Origin: Aliishimia sp039978895
GTDB lineage: Bacteria; Pseudomonadota; Alphaproteobacteria; Rhodobacterales; Rhodobacteraceae
DNA length: 64,000 bases
Direction: 5' to 3'
NCBI GenBank assembly: GCA_039978895.1
Contig: JBDWAL010000033.1
Coordinates: 186,001 to 250,000 of the forward strand
Shown here: positions 25,896 through 34,965 of the stretch, piece by piece
Numbering within the stretch: position 1 is the first letter of the stretch
Layout: each line of letters starts with the position of its first letter
Made by a program: the position numbers and the translations under genes
Notes under the pieces: model-generated
What the model saw: only the letters and a program-made list of their open reading frames with translations
Databases searched by the model: none
What the model was told of the DNA's origin: nothing

Positions 25896-26462
25896 ATGGA
25901 CGTGTCCGAACCAGCTTCGATTTCAACCGGCATCGCCGCACGTTATGCTTCAGCTGTTTTTGCGCTGGCGCGTGAAGACAAACAAATTGCCGCGATAGAA
26001 GGTGATTTGTCTGCACTTAGCGATGCGATGGCTGATAGTGCCGACTTCAAGGCTTTGATTGCCTCACCGATATACAGCCGCGAGGAGCAGGGCACAGCTA
26101 TCGCTGCTCTCGCAAAAAAAATGAAATTATCTGCCATTACGGCCAACACGCTGAGCCTTATGGCCACAAAGCGTCGTTTGTTCGTATTGCCGCAGCTTGT
26201 CCAAAGCCTGCGCGAGATGATCGCGGAAGACAAAGGTGAAGTGACCGCCGACGTTGTTAGCGCGAAAGCCCTGACCAAGGCACAATCTGACAATCTTGCC
26301 AAATCGCTTAAAGCGAGCACAGGCAAGGACGTGACTATCAATGCTACCGTCGATGAAAGTCTCATTGGCGGTTTGATTGTAAAAGTGGGCTCGAAGATGA
26401 TCGATACGTCGATTCGCTCCAAGCTCGACTCCCTCCAGAATGTAATGAAAGAGGTCGGATAA
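25896..26462 (+). CDS. atpH: F1 ATP synthase delta subunit
   Basis: A 188-aa OSCP/delta subunit that joins the F1 catalytic head to the peripheral stalk. Typical are the N-terminal GIAARYASAVFALA and the C-terminal GGLIVKVGSKMIDTSIRSKL, with helices between. Its stop is immediately followed by the atpA ATG with no gap. It is the first gene of atpHAGDC; the F0 genes are not in this window, as usual in Rhodobacteraceae and Rhodospirillum, where F1 and F0 operons are separate. Confidence 0.97.
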   Translation: MDVSEPASISTGIAARYASAVFALAREDKQIAAIEGDLSALSDAMADSADFKALIASPIYSREEQGTAIAALAKKMKLSAITANTLSLMATKRRLFVLPQLVQSLREMIAEDKGEVTADVVSAKALTKAQSDNLAKSLKASTGKDVTINATVDESLIGGLIVKVGSKMIDTSIRSKLDSLQNVMKEVG

Positions 26463-28001
26463 ATGGGTATCCAAGCTGCAGAAATTTCTGCGATCCTGAA
26501 AGACCAGATCAAGAACTTTGGTCAAGAAGCCGAAGTGGCCGAGGTTGGCCGCGTGCTGAGCGTCGGTGACGGTATCGCACGTGTGTATGGTCTTGATAAA
26601 GTTCAAGCCGGTGAAATGGTTGAATTCCCGGGTGGGATTCAAGGTATGGCGCTGAACCTTGAAGCAGACAACGTTGGTGTTGTTATCTTCGGGTCTGACC
26701 GTGACATCAAAGAAGGTGACACTGTTAAGCGCACCAACGCGATTGTGGACGTTCCTGTTGGGAACGAACTGCTGGGCCGCGTTGTTGACGGCTTGGGCAA
26801 CCCGCTGGACGGCAAGGGTCCAATCGGTGCCAAGCAGCGGTCTGTTGCAGAAGTTAAAGCGCCGGGCATCATCCCACGCAAATCCGTTCACGAGCCGATG
26901 GCGACTGGCCTCAAATCTGTGGATGCAATGATCCCGATTGGCCGTGGCCAGCGCGAATTGATCATTGGTGACCGTCAGACCGGCAAAACAGCTGTGGCGC
27001 TTGATGCGATCCTGAACCAGAAATCCTACAATGAAGCGGCTGGCGACGATGAGTACAAGAAATTGTACTGTGTCTATGTTGCGATCGGCCAAAAGCGCTC
27101 AACAGTTGCGCAGCTGGTTAAGAAGCTCGAAGAATCCGGCGCGATGGAATATTCCATTGTTGTGGCTGCGACCGCTTCTGACCCTGCACCGATGCAGTTC
27201 CTTGCGCCTTATGCTGCGACATCCATGGCGGAATTCTTCCGCGACAATGGTCGCCACGCGCTGATCATCTATGATGATTTGTCCAAGCAAGCTGTGTCTT
27301 ATCGTCAAATGTCCTTGCTTCTGCGTCGCCCACCAGGACGTGAAGCGTATCCTGGTGACGTTTTCTATCTCCACTCCCGTTTGCTGGAACGCTCCGCGAA
27401 GCTTGGTGATGATGCTGGCAATGGCTCTTTGACAGCTCTGCCGATCATCGAAACCCAAGGTGGCGATGTTTCTGCGTTTATTCCGACAAACGTGATTTCG
27501 ATCACGGATGGTCAGATCTTCTTGGAAACAGAATTGTTCTACCAAGGGATCCGCCCGGCTGTGAACACAGGCTTGTCCGTGTCTCGTGTTGGATCTTCGG
27601 CGCAAACCAAAGCGATGTCTTCTGTTGCGGGTCCAGTAAAACTGTCCCTTGCTCAGTATCGTGAGATGGCGGCGTTCGCGCAGTTCGGATCCGACCTGGA
27701 CGCATCCACGCAGCAGTTGCTGAACCGTGGCGCACGTTTGACTGAGTTGATGAAGCAAGCACAATATGCACCGCTGACCAATGCGGAAATCGTATGTGTG
27801 ATCTTCGCAGGCACCAATGGCTATCTCGACAACGTCTCAGTATCTGATGTTGGCCGTTTTGAAGCTGGCATGCTTGCGCACTTGCGTTCGAACAATGCAG
27901 ACCTGTTGGCAGACATCACGAACAATGATCGTAAGGTCAAAGATGAGCTGGCAGACGCAATCAAAGCAGCGCTCGACGCATACGCCGCTGACTTCGCTTA
28001 A
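26463..28001 (+). CDS. atpA: F1 ATP synthase alpha subunit
   Basis: A 512-aa non-catalytic nucleotide-binding subunit of F1. The P-loop is GDRQTGKTAV (about residues 168-177), and the ATP-synthase alpha/beta signature PAVNTGLSVSRVGSSAQ lies near 363-379, holding the arginine finger. The N-terminal beta barrel and C-terminal helical bundle are complete and the length is standard. Translation is likely coupled to atpH (adjacent stop and start). Confidence 0.98.
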   Translation: MGIQAAEISAILKDQIKNFGQEAEVAEVGRVLSVGDGIARVYGLDKVQAGEMVEFPGGIQGMALNLEADNVGVVIFGSDRDIKEGDTVKRTNAIVDVPVGNELLGRVVDGLGNPLDGKGPIGAKQRSVAEVKAPGIIPRKSVHEPMATGLKSVDAMIPIGRGQRELIIGDRQTGKTAVALDAILNQKSYNEAAGDDEYKKLYCVYVAIGQKRSTVAQLVKKLEESGAMEYSIVVAATASDPAPMQFLAPYAATSMAEFFRDNGRHALIIYDDLSKQAVSYRQMSLLLRRPPGREAYPGDVFYLHSRLLERSAKLGDDAGNGSLTALPIIETQGGDVSAFIPTNVISITDGQIFLETELFYQGIRPAVNTGLSVSRVGSSAQTKAMSSVAGPVKLSLAQYREMAAFAQFGSDLDASTQQLLNRGARLTELMKQAQYAPLTNAEIVCVIFAGTNGYLDNVSVSDVGRFEAGMLAHLRSNNADLLADITNNDRKVKDELADAIKAALDAYAADFA

Positions 28002-28015
28002 GGGGGCCAAGGCAA

Positions 28016-28897
28016 ATGGCAAACCTTAAGGACCTAAAAAACCGGATCGCGAGTGTGAAAAACACCCGTAAGATCACAAAGGCCATGCAAATGGTCGCCG
28101 CGGCGAAACTTCGCCGCGCGCAAGAAGCTGCGGAGCAGTCGCGCCCTTACACAGAACGGTTTACCGCCGTGATGTCCGGGCTGGCCGCTTCTGTTGGCGA
28201 TAGCGCGGGTGCGCCAAAGTTGTTGTCAGGAACTGGCAGCGACCAAACGCATCTGTTGGTTGTCATGACGTCGGAACGCGGTCTTTGCGGTGGGTTTAAC
28301 ACCAATATCGCAAAGCTGGCCAAAGCCCGCGCAGCAACGCTGCAGGGTGAAGGTAAGACAGTCAAAATTTTGACTGTCGGCAAAAAAGGCCGTGACCAAA
28401 TGAAACGTGAATTCGGCGAAAAGTTCGTCGGCCACGTGGATTTGGGCGATGTGAAGAAGATTGGGTATTCGAACGCGCAAGACATCGCGCAAGATGTTCT
28501 GTCCCGCTTTGACACGGAAGAGTTCGATGTTGCCACGATCTTCTTTTCGAAGTTCGTGAACGTGGTTAGCCAAATTCCAACGGCGCAACAGATCATTCCG
28601 GCGGCCTTTGAGGCACCGGAAGGCGATGCGGATAGTGCATCGACCTTGTACGACTACGAGCCCAGCGAAGAGGCCATTTTGGCTGACTTGCTGCCGCGCG
28701 GCGTCGCGACTGCGATCTTTAGTGCTTTGTTGGAAAATGGCGCATCCGAGCAAGGCGCGCGGATGTCTGCGATGGACAACGCCACACGCAACGCGGGTGA
28801 GATGATCGATAAACTGACCATCCAATATAACCGTTCGCGTCAGGCTGTGATCACCAACGAGCTGATTGAAATTATTTCGGGCGCGGAGGCGCTCTAA
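28016..28897 (+). CDS. atpG: F1 ATP synthase gamma subunit
   Basis: A 293-aa central-stalk subunit whose rotation drives conformational change in the catalytic sites. The N-terminal helix LKDLKNRIASVKNTRKITKA, the TSERGLCGGFNTNI segment, and the C-terminal signature helix SAMDNATRNAGEMIDKL with YNRSRQAVITNEL are diagnostic. It begins 14 bp after atpA with a GGGGG-type ribosome-binding site. Length is normal for alphaproteobacteria. Confidence 0.98.
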   Translation: MANLKDLKNRIASVKNTRKITKAMQMVAAAKLRRAQEAAEQSRPYTERFTAVMSGLAASVGDSAGAPKLLSGTGSDQTHLLVVMTSERGLCGGFNTNIAKLAKARAATLQGEGKTVKILTVGKKGRDQMKREFGEKFVGHVDLGDVKKIGYSNAQDIAQDVLSRFDTEEFDVATIFFSKFVNVVSQIPTAQQIIPAAFEAPEGDADSASTLYDYEPSEEAILADLLPRGVATAIFSALLENGASEQGARMSAMDNATRNAGEMIDKLTIQYNRSRQAVITNELIEIISGAEAL

Positions 28898-28917
28898 AGA
28901 AACCGGAGAGATACGAC

Positions 28918-30342
28918 ATGGCACAAGCAGTCGGAAAAATCACCCAGGTCATCGGCGCGGTCGTTGACGTACAGTTTGAAGGCGAATTGCCCCAGATTCT
29001 GAACGCGCTGGAAACAACAAACAACGGCAAGCGTCTGATCCTTGAAGTGGCTCAGCACCTTGGCGAAGGCACAGTGCGCACAATTGCGATGGACGCGACC
29101 GAAGGTCTCGTACGTGGCGATGCTGTGACTGACACAGACAAACCCATTCAGGTGCCAATCGGCAACGGCACATTGGGCCGTATCCTGAACGTAACCGGTG
29201 ATCCGGTTGATGAGCAGGGCCCTGTTGACGCGACAGAAACACGTTCGATCCACGGCGAAGCGCCAACGTTCGAGCAACAGTCTACAGCGACTGAAATTCT
29301 GACCACAGGGATCAAAGTTATCGATCTTCTGGCCCCTTACACCAAAGGTGGTAAAATTGGTCTGTTCGGTGGTGCCGGTGTTGGCAAAACCGTTTTGATC
29401 ATGGAACTGATCAACAACATTGCGAAGGTGCACTCTGGTGTGTCTGTGTTCGCGGGTGTTGGTGAGCGGACTCGTGAAGGCAACGACCTTTACCACGAGA
29501 TGATCGAATCCAACGTTATTGTTCCTGATAATCTGCCAGACTCCAAGATTGCTCTGGTTTACGGTCAAATGAACGAACCTCCCGGTGCGCGTATGCGTGT
29601 TGCTTTGACGGGTCTGTCCCTTGCGGAACAGTTCCGTGATGACACAGGTTCTGACGTTTTGTTCTTCGTGGATAACATCTTCCGCTTCACACAAGCTGGC
29701 TCGGAAGTGTCTGCTTTGTTGGGCCGTATTCCTTCCGCTGTTGGCTACCAGCCGACTTTGGCGACGGATATGGGCGCGATGCAGGAGCGGATTTCCTCGA
29801 CCAAGAATGGTTCGATCACGTCTGTTCAGGCCGTCTACGTGCCTGCGGATGACTTGACCGACCCTGCGCCTGCGACATCGTTTGCGCACCTTGATGCGAC
29901 AACCGTTCTGGATCGTGCGATTTCTGAAAAAGGGATTTACCCTGCGGTTGACCCGCTTGGTTCGACATCCCGTCTTTTGGATCCGCTGATCATCGGTGAA
30001 GAGCACTACAAAGTTGCGACAGACGTTCAGCAGGTTCTGCAGCGTTACAAATCCTTGCAGGATATCATCGCGATTTTGGGCATGGACGAATTGTCAGAAG
30101 AAGACAAATTGTCGGTTGCACGTGCGCGTAAGATCGAACGCTTCTTGTCCCAACCGTTTGACGTTGCGAAGGTTTTCACCGGCGCGGACGGCAAGCAGGT
30201 TCCTTTGGAAGACACGATCAAATCGTTCAAAGCCGTTGTGGCGGGCGAATATGATCACCTCCCAGAAGGTGCGTTCTACATGGTCGGCGGGATCGAAGAA
30301 GTGATCGCCAAAGCCGAAAAAATGGCTGCTGACGCGGCATGA
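28918..30342 (+). CDS. atpD: F1 ATP synthase beta subunit
   Basis: A 474-aa catalytic subunit that makes ATP. The Walker A motif GGAGVGKTV is near residues 151-159, with GERTREGND (catalytic Glu region) and VLFFVDNIFRF (Walker B), followed by the signature PAVDPLGSTSRLLDP. The DELSEEDK (DELSEED) loop that couples to epsilon and gamma is intact. It begins 20 bp after atpG with GGAGAG upstream of its ATG. A GC-rich hairpin lies between it and atpC. Confidence 0.99.
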   Translation: MAQAVGKITQVIGAVVDVQFEGELPQILNALETTNNGKRLILEVAQHLGEGTVRTIAMDATEGLVRGDAVTDTDKPIQVPIGNGTLGRILNVTGDPVDEQGPVDATETRSIHGEAPTFEQQSTATEILTTGIKVIDLLAPYTKGGKIGLFGGAGVGKTVLIMELINNIAKVHSGVSVFAGVGERTREGNDLYHEMIESNVIVPDNLPDSKIALVYGQMNEPPGARMRVALTGLSLAEQFRDDTGSDVLFFVDNIFRFTQAGSEVSALLGRIPSAVGYQPTLATDMGAMQERISSTKNGSITSVQAVYVPADDLTDPAPATSFAHLDATTVLDRAISEKGIYPAVDPLGSTSRLLDPLIIGEEHYKVATDVQQVLQRYKSLQDIIAILGMDELSEEDKLSVARARKIERFLSQPFDVAKVFTGADGKQVPLEDTIKSFKAVVAGEYDHLPEGAFYMVGGIEEVIAKAEKMAADAA

Positions 30343-30351
30343 TTTAAGTCG

Positions 30352-30373
30352 CTCCCCGCAATTGTGCGGGGGG
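30352..30373 (+). other. Hairpin between atpD and atpC
   Basis: Bases 30352-30360 pair with 30365-30373 (nine pairs with one G-T), loop ATTG. No T-run follows, so it is not an ordinary terminator. It could limit atpC expression or mark an RNA processing site, matching the lower need for epsilon. Confidence 0.55.
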
Positions 30374-30395
30374 TGCCCTCCACAGGAGATAAAAC

Positions 30396-30782
30396 ATGCA
30401 ATTTGATTTGGTCAGTCCTGAGCGCCTTTTGGCATCTTTGGACGCAAGTGCCGTACAGATCCCCGGAACCGAGGGTGACATGACCATCATGGCAGACCAT
30501 GCCCCGGTGATCACCACGTTACGCCCAGGTATCGTTAAGGTCCAAGGTGCAGGCGACGCACAAGATTTTGTTGTGACTGGCGGTTTTGCCGAAGTTTCGG
30601 CAACTGGTGTTTCGGTTTTGGCCGAGATGGCTGTCGCCAAAGCGGACGCGAAGGCGGACATGTTTGACGCGTTGCTCGACAGCGCGCGGACAACTGCATC
30701 TGATGCAAGCGGCGACGCAAAAGATTTGGCAGACAAACACCTTGCCGATCTTGAAGCTCTGAAAGCAGCGGCTGGGGCATAA
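30396..30782 (+). CDS. atpC: F1 ATP synthase epsilon subunit
   Basis: A 128-aa epsilon subunit of the central stalk. The N-terminal beta sandwich is typical (QFDLVSPERLLASLDA, IPGTEGDMTIMADHAPVITTLRPGIV) and is followed by a short Ala/Asp/Lys-rich C-terminal helix pair. The Glu and Asp residues usual in the family for binding gamma are present. CAGGAGA precedes the ATG. It is the last gene of the operon, ending at an intrinsic terminator. Confidence 0.97.
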   Translation: MQFDLVSPERLLASLDASAVQIPGTEGDMTIMADHAPVITTLRPGIVKVQGAGDAQDFVVTGGFAEVSATGVSVLAEMAVAKADAKADMFDALLDSARTTASDASGDAKDLADKHLADLEALKAAAGA

Positions 30783-30820
30783 CCCTAGGACTGCTGAGAC
30801 GTCGCTAAATGAAGTTTGAG

Positions 30821-30847
30821 GCCCTGCATGTATATGCGGGGCTTTTT
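30821..30847 (+). terminator. Intrinsic terminator of the atp operon
   Basis: GCCCTGCAT (30821-30829) pairs with ATGCGGGGC (30834-30842) and is followed by a run of T. It stands 39 bp after the atpC stop. Confidence 0.85.
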
Positions 30848-30955
30848 CTTTGTGTTGCGCGTGATCTTCACCAAGGACGTTGTCATTTTTACGTTCTTGC
30901 AACCCTTCGGACATATTGTTTGAGTATGCTTGGGTAGAGGAAAGACACGGCACGG

Positions 30956-31306
30956 ATGAAGCGGTTACGCAACCATTTGATCGGGGTGGATCAGGGTGAT
31001 CCAATCCTGTTTTCCGATTTTGACATCGATGGCGAAATGTGGACTGGACGTGGCGCGCGTGAACGTCGCAAGCGGATCAACTTTTCGGAAGTGTATCGAA
31101 ATCCGCCAGTCGTGCATCTCTCGATTTCGCTGTGGGACGTTGATGCATCGACCGTCATCCGGAGTGATATTCAGACGGATGCAGTGACAACTGACGGTTT
31201 TGACATGGTGTTTCGCACTTGGGGCGATACTCGTGTGGCACGTGTTCGGGTAAGCTGGATGTCTATTGGTGAACTGGCCAACGGGGACGAGTGGGACCTG
31301 TATTAA
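30956..31306 (+). CDS. H-type lectin domain protein
   Basis: A 116-aa protein made of one H-type lectin domain (Helix pomatia agglutinin type): KRINFSEVYRNPPVVHLSIS, WDVDASTVIRSDIQTDAVTT and the C-terminal RVARVRVSWMSIGELA fit the beta-sandwich family that binds N-acetylgalactosamine. There is no signal peptide or membrane segment, so it would be cytosolic unless exported in an unusual way. It has no operon partner; it is convergent with prs. The sugar specificity cannot be inferred. Confidence 0.8.
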   Translation: MKRLRNHLIGVDQGDPILFSDFDIDGEMWTGRGARERRKRINFSEVYRNPPVVHLSISLWDVDASTVIRSDIQTDAVTTDGFDMVFRTWGDTRVARVRVSWMSIGELANGDEWDLY

Positions 31307-31373
31307 GCGATGTAGTATCGCTCAACTGAGGCGGCCACTCGTCGGATTCTCTTGTGATGATGAGACCGAAGTT

Positions 31374-32393
31374 TTATTCAGCCGCGTAGAGGCCGTCATA
31401 AATCGGGCTAAGGGTATCTGCGTCGAACAGTGAGCTCACGGACGTGCCATTCCAGATATTCAGGATCGCTTGCGTGAAGATAGGCGCTGTCGGGACCACC
31501 CGGATGTTTTTGGCGGCCTTGATCGCTTCCGTTGGTTGGATAGTGTCGGTGATCACAAGTGATTTCATCACAGAGCTTGTCACACGTTCAACAGCTGGCC
31601 CGGACATAACGCCGTGACTGATATATGAATGAACTTCCTTTGCGCCGTTATCCATCAGGACTTCAGCGGCTTTGCACAACGTACCGGCCGTGTCGCAAAT
31701 ATCGTCGACAATCAGACAAGTCTTGCCAGTCACATCGCCAATCACCGTCATTTCAGCGATCTCACCGGGCTTTTCGCGACGTTTGTCGACAATCGACAAG
31801 GGGGAGTTGATCCGCTTTGCCAATTCACGCGCGCGTGCAACACCGCCAACATCAGGGGAAACAATCATCAGATCTTCCATTTGATCTTTGAATTGCGTCA
31901 CAATGTCTAAGGCGAACACGGGTGAGGCATATAGGTTATCCACGGGAATATCGAAGAAGCCTTGAATTTGAGCTGCGTGCAGATCCATGGTCAGGATGCG
32001 TTCAATTCCAGAACCGACGAGCATGTTTGCGACCAGCTTCGCCGAAATCGGAGTGCGAGCCTTGGTACGTCGATCTTGGCGGGCATAGCCGAAATAAGGG
32101 ATGACAGCGGTGATCCGCGCGGCGGAAGATCGGCGTAACGCGTCCGCCATGATCAGCAATTCCATCAGATTGTCATTGGCAGGGTTGGAGGTGCTTTGCA
32201 GGATGAACATATCCTCACCGCGCACGTTCTCGAACACTTCGACGAAGATTTCCCCGTCGTTGAACCGCTCAACCCGGGTATCGCACAGACCGACATGCGA
32301 TCCTCGCAACATGGTCATTCGACGTGCAATGGATTTCGCCAACGGTTTGTTAGCGTTCCCCGAGATAAGCTTCGGTTCAATCGGTTGTGGCAT
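31374..32393 (-). CDS. prs: Ribose-phosphate pyrophosphokinase
   Basis: A 339-aa PRPP synthetase that makes 5-phosphoribosyl diphosphate from ribose 5-phosphate and ATP for nucleotides, histidine and tryptophan. The class I signature TMDLHAAQIQGFFDIPVDNL is followed by VSPDVGGVARARELA and the PRPP loop LIVDDICDTAGT. The ATG at 32393 is preferred; an upstream ATG 17 codons earlier adds an unconserved tail. Length is in the range for alphaproteobacterial Prs. Confidence 0.97.
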   Translation of the reverse strand: MPQPIEPKLISGNANKPLAKSIARRMTMLRGSHVGLCDTRVERFNDGEIFVEVFENVRGEDMFILQSTSNPANDNLMELLIMADALRRSSAARITAVIPYFGYARQDRRTKARTPISAKLVANMLVGSGIERILTMDLHAAQIQGFFDIPVDNLYASPVFALDIVTQFKDQMEDLMIVSPDVGGVARARELAKRINSPLSIVDKRREKPGEIAEMTVIGDVTGKTCLIVDDICDTAGTLCKAAEVLMDNGAKEVHSYISHGVMSGPAVERVTSSVMKSLVITDTIQPTEAIKAAKNIRVVPTAPIFTQAILNIWNGTSVSSLFDADTLSPIYDGLYAAE

Positions 32394-32437
32394 AGATTTT
32401 TCCCTGGGCAGCCGCGAATGTGACAGATTCGCAAAGG

Positions 32438-32465
32438 TTGACACCGCTTAACACGGGTCTACCGT
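32438..32465 (+). promoter_or_regulatory. Candidate promoter for the HCCA isomerase-hydrolase pair
   Basis: TTGACA (32438-32443) is a consensus -35 and TACCGT (32460-32465) a weak -10, spaced by 16 bp, 45 bp before the start of the isomerase gene at 32511. Confidence 0.4.
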
Positions 32466-32510
32466 CCGGCAAAGGCGAACGAGCCCTAACCATACCCGGA
32501 GTCCGAGAAA

Positions 32511-33110
32511 ATGGCACATATCGACTACTATTTTTCAACTTTATCACCATTTGTGTATTTGGCAGGCACTCGTTTTGAAGAGGTCGCCACAAAATATGGT
32601 GTTGAAATCCGTTACAAACCACTCGATCTTGCCACTCTCTTTGGGCGAACAGGTGGTGTCCTTCCAAAAGATCGCCACCCAAACCGCCTTGCGTATCGTG
32701 CGCAAGACTTACCGCGTCAGGCACGCAAAGCGGGTGTGCCATTCAATTTGAAACCCATGTTCTGGCCAACCAACCCGGCGCCATCTTGTTATGCGATCAT
32801 TGCAGCACAAACTGCTGGTGGTGGGGATATGGGCAAACTGGTTCACGCGTTGACCCGATCAACTTTCGCCGAAGAAAAAGACATTGCGCAGGACGAGGTA
32901 ATCCGCGCCTGTTTGGCAGAGAGCGGGTTCGATCCCGCGCTTGCGGATACCGGGCTTTTGAGCAGCGCAGAGACCTACGCGTCTAATCTGGAAGACGGCA
33001 TCAACGCCGGTGTTTTTGGGTCTCCGTTCTACATCACGGACAAGGGTGAGGCGTTTTGGGGTCAAGATAAGATCGATGACCTTGACCTACATCTGGCTGG
33101 TAAACTGTGA
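32511..33110 (+). CDS. 2-hydroxychromene-2-carboxylate isomerase family protein
   Basis: A 199-aa DsbA-fold, glutathione-transferase kappa-like enzyme. The N-terminal YYFSTLSPFVYLAGTRFEEV supplies the glutathione-contacting Ser position, followed by KPLDLATLFGRTGG and the C-terminal cis-Pro-like GVFGSPFYITDKGEAFWGQD, which is typical. The family isomerises 2-hydroxychromene-2-carboxylate in naphthalene breakdown, but most Rhodobacteraceae members have no aromatic pathway nearby, so the natural substrate is open. Its stop overlaps the GTG start of the next gene (GTGA), so the two are coupled. Confidence 0.85.
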   Translation: MAHIDYYFSTLSPFVYLAGTRFEEVATKYGVEIRYKPLDLATLFGRTGGVLPKDRHPNRLAYRAQDLPRQARKAGVPFNLKPMFWPTNPAPSCYAIIAAQTAGGGDMGKLVHALTRSTFAEEKDIAQDEVIRACLAESGFDPALADTGLLSSAETYASNLEDGINAGVFGSPFYITDKGEAFWGQDKIDDLDLHLAGKL

Positions 33111-33901
33111 GTGCACAGAAGGGTTTTGCGCCCTTTGTCGCGACGTTAGGGAACGGGCCGCGCAAAGCACTGGCCTTGCACTGTACGCTCGCCTTCTCAG
33201 GGGCTTGGGCGGGTTTTTCGCGAATTGTCGGGGATGAGGTCACGTTGACTGCTCCTGATATGCCCAGTCATGGGCGAAGTGACGGTTGGGATGAACACGC
33301 CAGTTTTGTGGAAACGGTGTACGAGGCCAGCGTTGCGTGCCTTGATGAGCCAATGGATGTGATCGGACATTCTTTCGGGGGGGCGATTGCGTTGCGATTG
33401 GCTGTAGACCGCCCCGATTTGGTCCGCAGTTTAACCATGATCGAGCCTGTGTTTTTCTGCGTTGCTAAAGAAGACAACCCTGAAACAGTCGCGGATCAAG
33501 ATGCTAAGTCGCGCGGTTTTATCGACGCAATCGAAGCGGGTGACATGGAAAGCGCTGCGCGTCAGTTCAATCGATCATGGGGGGATGGCCCAACTTGGGA
33601 CACCATGCCCGAACAAGTGCGCGCGGCGATGACACGGGCAATCCATGTGGTGCCAAACACGATGAACTTTCTCTATGAAGACAGTGCCAATCTGCTCAGC
33701 CGGATCAACAACGCATCGATGCCCAGCCTGTTGATCAGGGGGGAGGCCGCGTCAAATGTGGTGAAAACAACAAATACTGGCCTTACGCGTCGCCTGCCCA
33801 ATGCGGGTGAAACAGTCATCAAAGGAGCTGGCCATATGGCGCCAGTATCCCACCCCACTGACGTCGCTGACGTTTGGAGAAACCTTCTTGCTTCTGCGTG
33901 A
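33107..33901 (+). CDS. Alpha/beta-fold hydrolase
   Basis: A 264-aa alpha/beta hydrolase. The nucleophile elbow GHSFGG (Ser in MDVIGHSFGGAIALRL) lies near residues 86-91, and a C-terminal catalytic His in GAGHMAPVSHP. The start GTG at 33107 overlaps the isomerase stop and no signal peptide is present, so it is cytosolic. Substrate unknown; coupling to a glutathione-type isomerase suggests a shared catabolic step, which is inference only. Confidence 0.85.
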   Translation: MSAQKGFAPFVATLGNGPRKALALHCTLAFSGAWAGFSRIVGDEVTLTAPDMPSHGRSDGWDEHASFVETVYEASVACLDEPMDVIGHSFGGAIALRLAVDRPDLVRSLTMIEPVFFCVAKEDNPETVADQDAKSRGFIDAIEAGDMESAARQFNRSWGDGPTWDTMPEQVRAAMTRAIHVVPNTMNFLYEDSANLLSRINNASMPSLLIRGEAASNVVKTTNTGLTRRLPNAGETVIKGAGHMAPVSHPTDVADVWRNLLASA

Positions 33902-33927
33902 TCGCGTCTAAGGACGCAGCAACACGT

Positions 33928-34965
33928 TTAGAGATGTGACAGAAACTCTGCGATGCCTGCGGGCGTCGCAGACCAATCGCACACAAGGCGGGCTGACAGG
34001 ATTTCTTCGGGGTCATCCCCCTCCAGAACGCCTGAGTTTATATAATATTTCGCCCCTGCATCATGCAGACGTTGATGCGCCGCACGTGGGAACGAGGTGA
34101 AGATCATGTTCGCCTCAACAGGATGTAACAGCGTTGCCCCGGCAGCCTGCAAACCTGTCGCCAAGACCTGCGCTGAACCATTGGAAAGACGCGCCATGTC
34201 CAGCCACAGGCTGTCTTGCAGGTATCCTTGCATTTGTGCGGACAAAAACCGGTGTTTGGAAAAGAGATGCGCACCACGTTTGCGGCGCAACTCGAATTCC
34301 CAAGCATGCGATGGATCAAAGAAAATCACCGCTTCGACCCCCATTGCACCATTCTTGGTCGCGCCAAAACTGACGACGTCAACACCGGCCTTCCATGTCA
34401 TCTCAGCCGCTGTGCAACCCAAAGCTGCTTGGGCATTCGCAAAACGCGCACCATCAAGATGCACAGGGAGACCAAATTCTTTTGCCACAGCACATTGTGC
34501 GCGGATCTGATCCAAGGTTTGCACGCCGCCAAGTTCAGTCACCTGAGTGATGGAAACAGGTCCGCGTTGTGGGCCATGAACACCACGTGTTTCTTCACCC
34601 ACGATCGTGTTGCGCAACGCGTCGGGGTCCATCTTGTCGCCGCCCGTCACAAGGGTCAGTTTTGCGCCGCCCGAATAGAATTCCGGCGCATTGCATTCGT
34701 CCTCATTGATGTGGCTCATCGGGGAGCAGAAGACAGTTTGCCATGGCTGCATCATCGTCGCGAGGGCCAAAGAATTTGCGGCGGTGCCCGTGGCGACAAG
34801 GTAAATTGCAGCTTCTGGGGCCTCAAAAATTTCGCGCAGACTGTCGCGAACGCCGTCCATAATTTCGTCAGCGCCGTATGGCATCGCATAGCCATTATTG
34901 CCTGCGGCCAAGGTTGCCATGATTTGAGGGTGTACGGGGCCCGCATTGTCAGAGGCATAAAACAT
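33928..34965 (-). CDS. ltaE: Low-specificity L-threonine aldolase
   Basis: A 345-aa PLP enzyme that splits threonine and allo-threonine to glycine and acetaldehyde. Typical are YASDNAGPVHPQI at the N terminus, GTAANSLALATM, PVHLDGARFANA and the PLP lysine in VVSFGATKNGAMG. The ATG at 34965 shares a base with the stop of the upstream cysteine-cluster gene, so it is the last gene of ribF-YcgN-ltaE. Length is normal. Confidence 0.93.
   Translation of the reverse strand: MFYASDNAGPVHPQIMATLAAGNNGYAMPYGADEIMDGVRDSLREIFEAPEAAIYLVATGTAANSLALATMMQPWQTVFCSPMSHINEDECNAPEFYSGGAKLTLVTGGDKMDPDALRNTIVGEETRGVHGPQRGPVSITQVTELGGVQTLDQIRAQCAVAKEFGLPVHLDGARFANAQAALGCTAAEMTWKAGVDVVSFGATKNGAMGVEAVIFFDPSHAWEFELRRKRGAHLFSKHRFLSAQMQGYLQDSLWLDMARLSNGSAQVLATGLQAAGATLLHPVEANMIFTSFPRAAHQRLHDAGAKYYINSGVLEGDDPEEILSARLVCDWSATPAGIAEFLSHL

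Noticed and set aside
25733..25975. 80-aa ORF before atpH
   Set aside because: It overlaps the atpH start, ends in Cys/Arg/Phe-rich low-complexity sequence and has no ribosome-binding site.
26127..27092. Reverse ORFs of 321 and 370 aa over atpA and atpD
   Set aside because: These are antisense shadows of conserved ATP synthase genes with no motif of their own; the second lies at 28894-30006.
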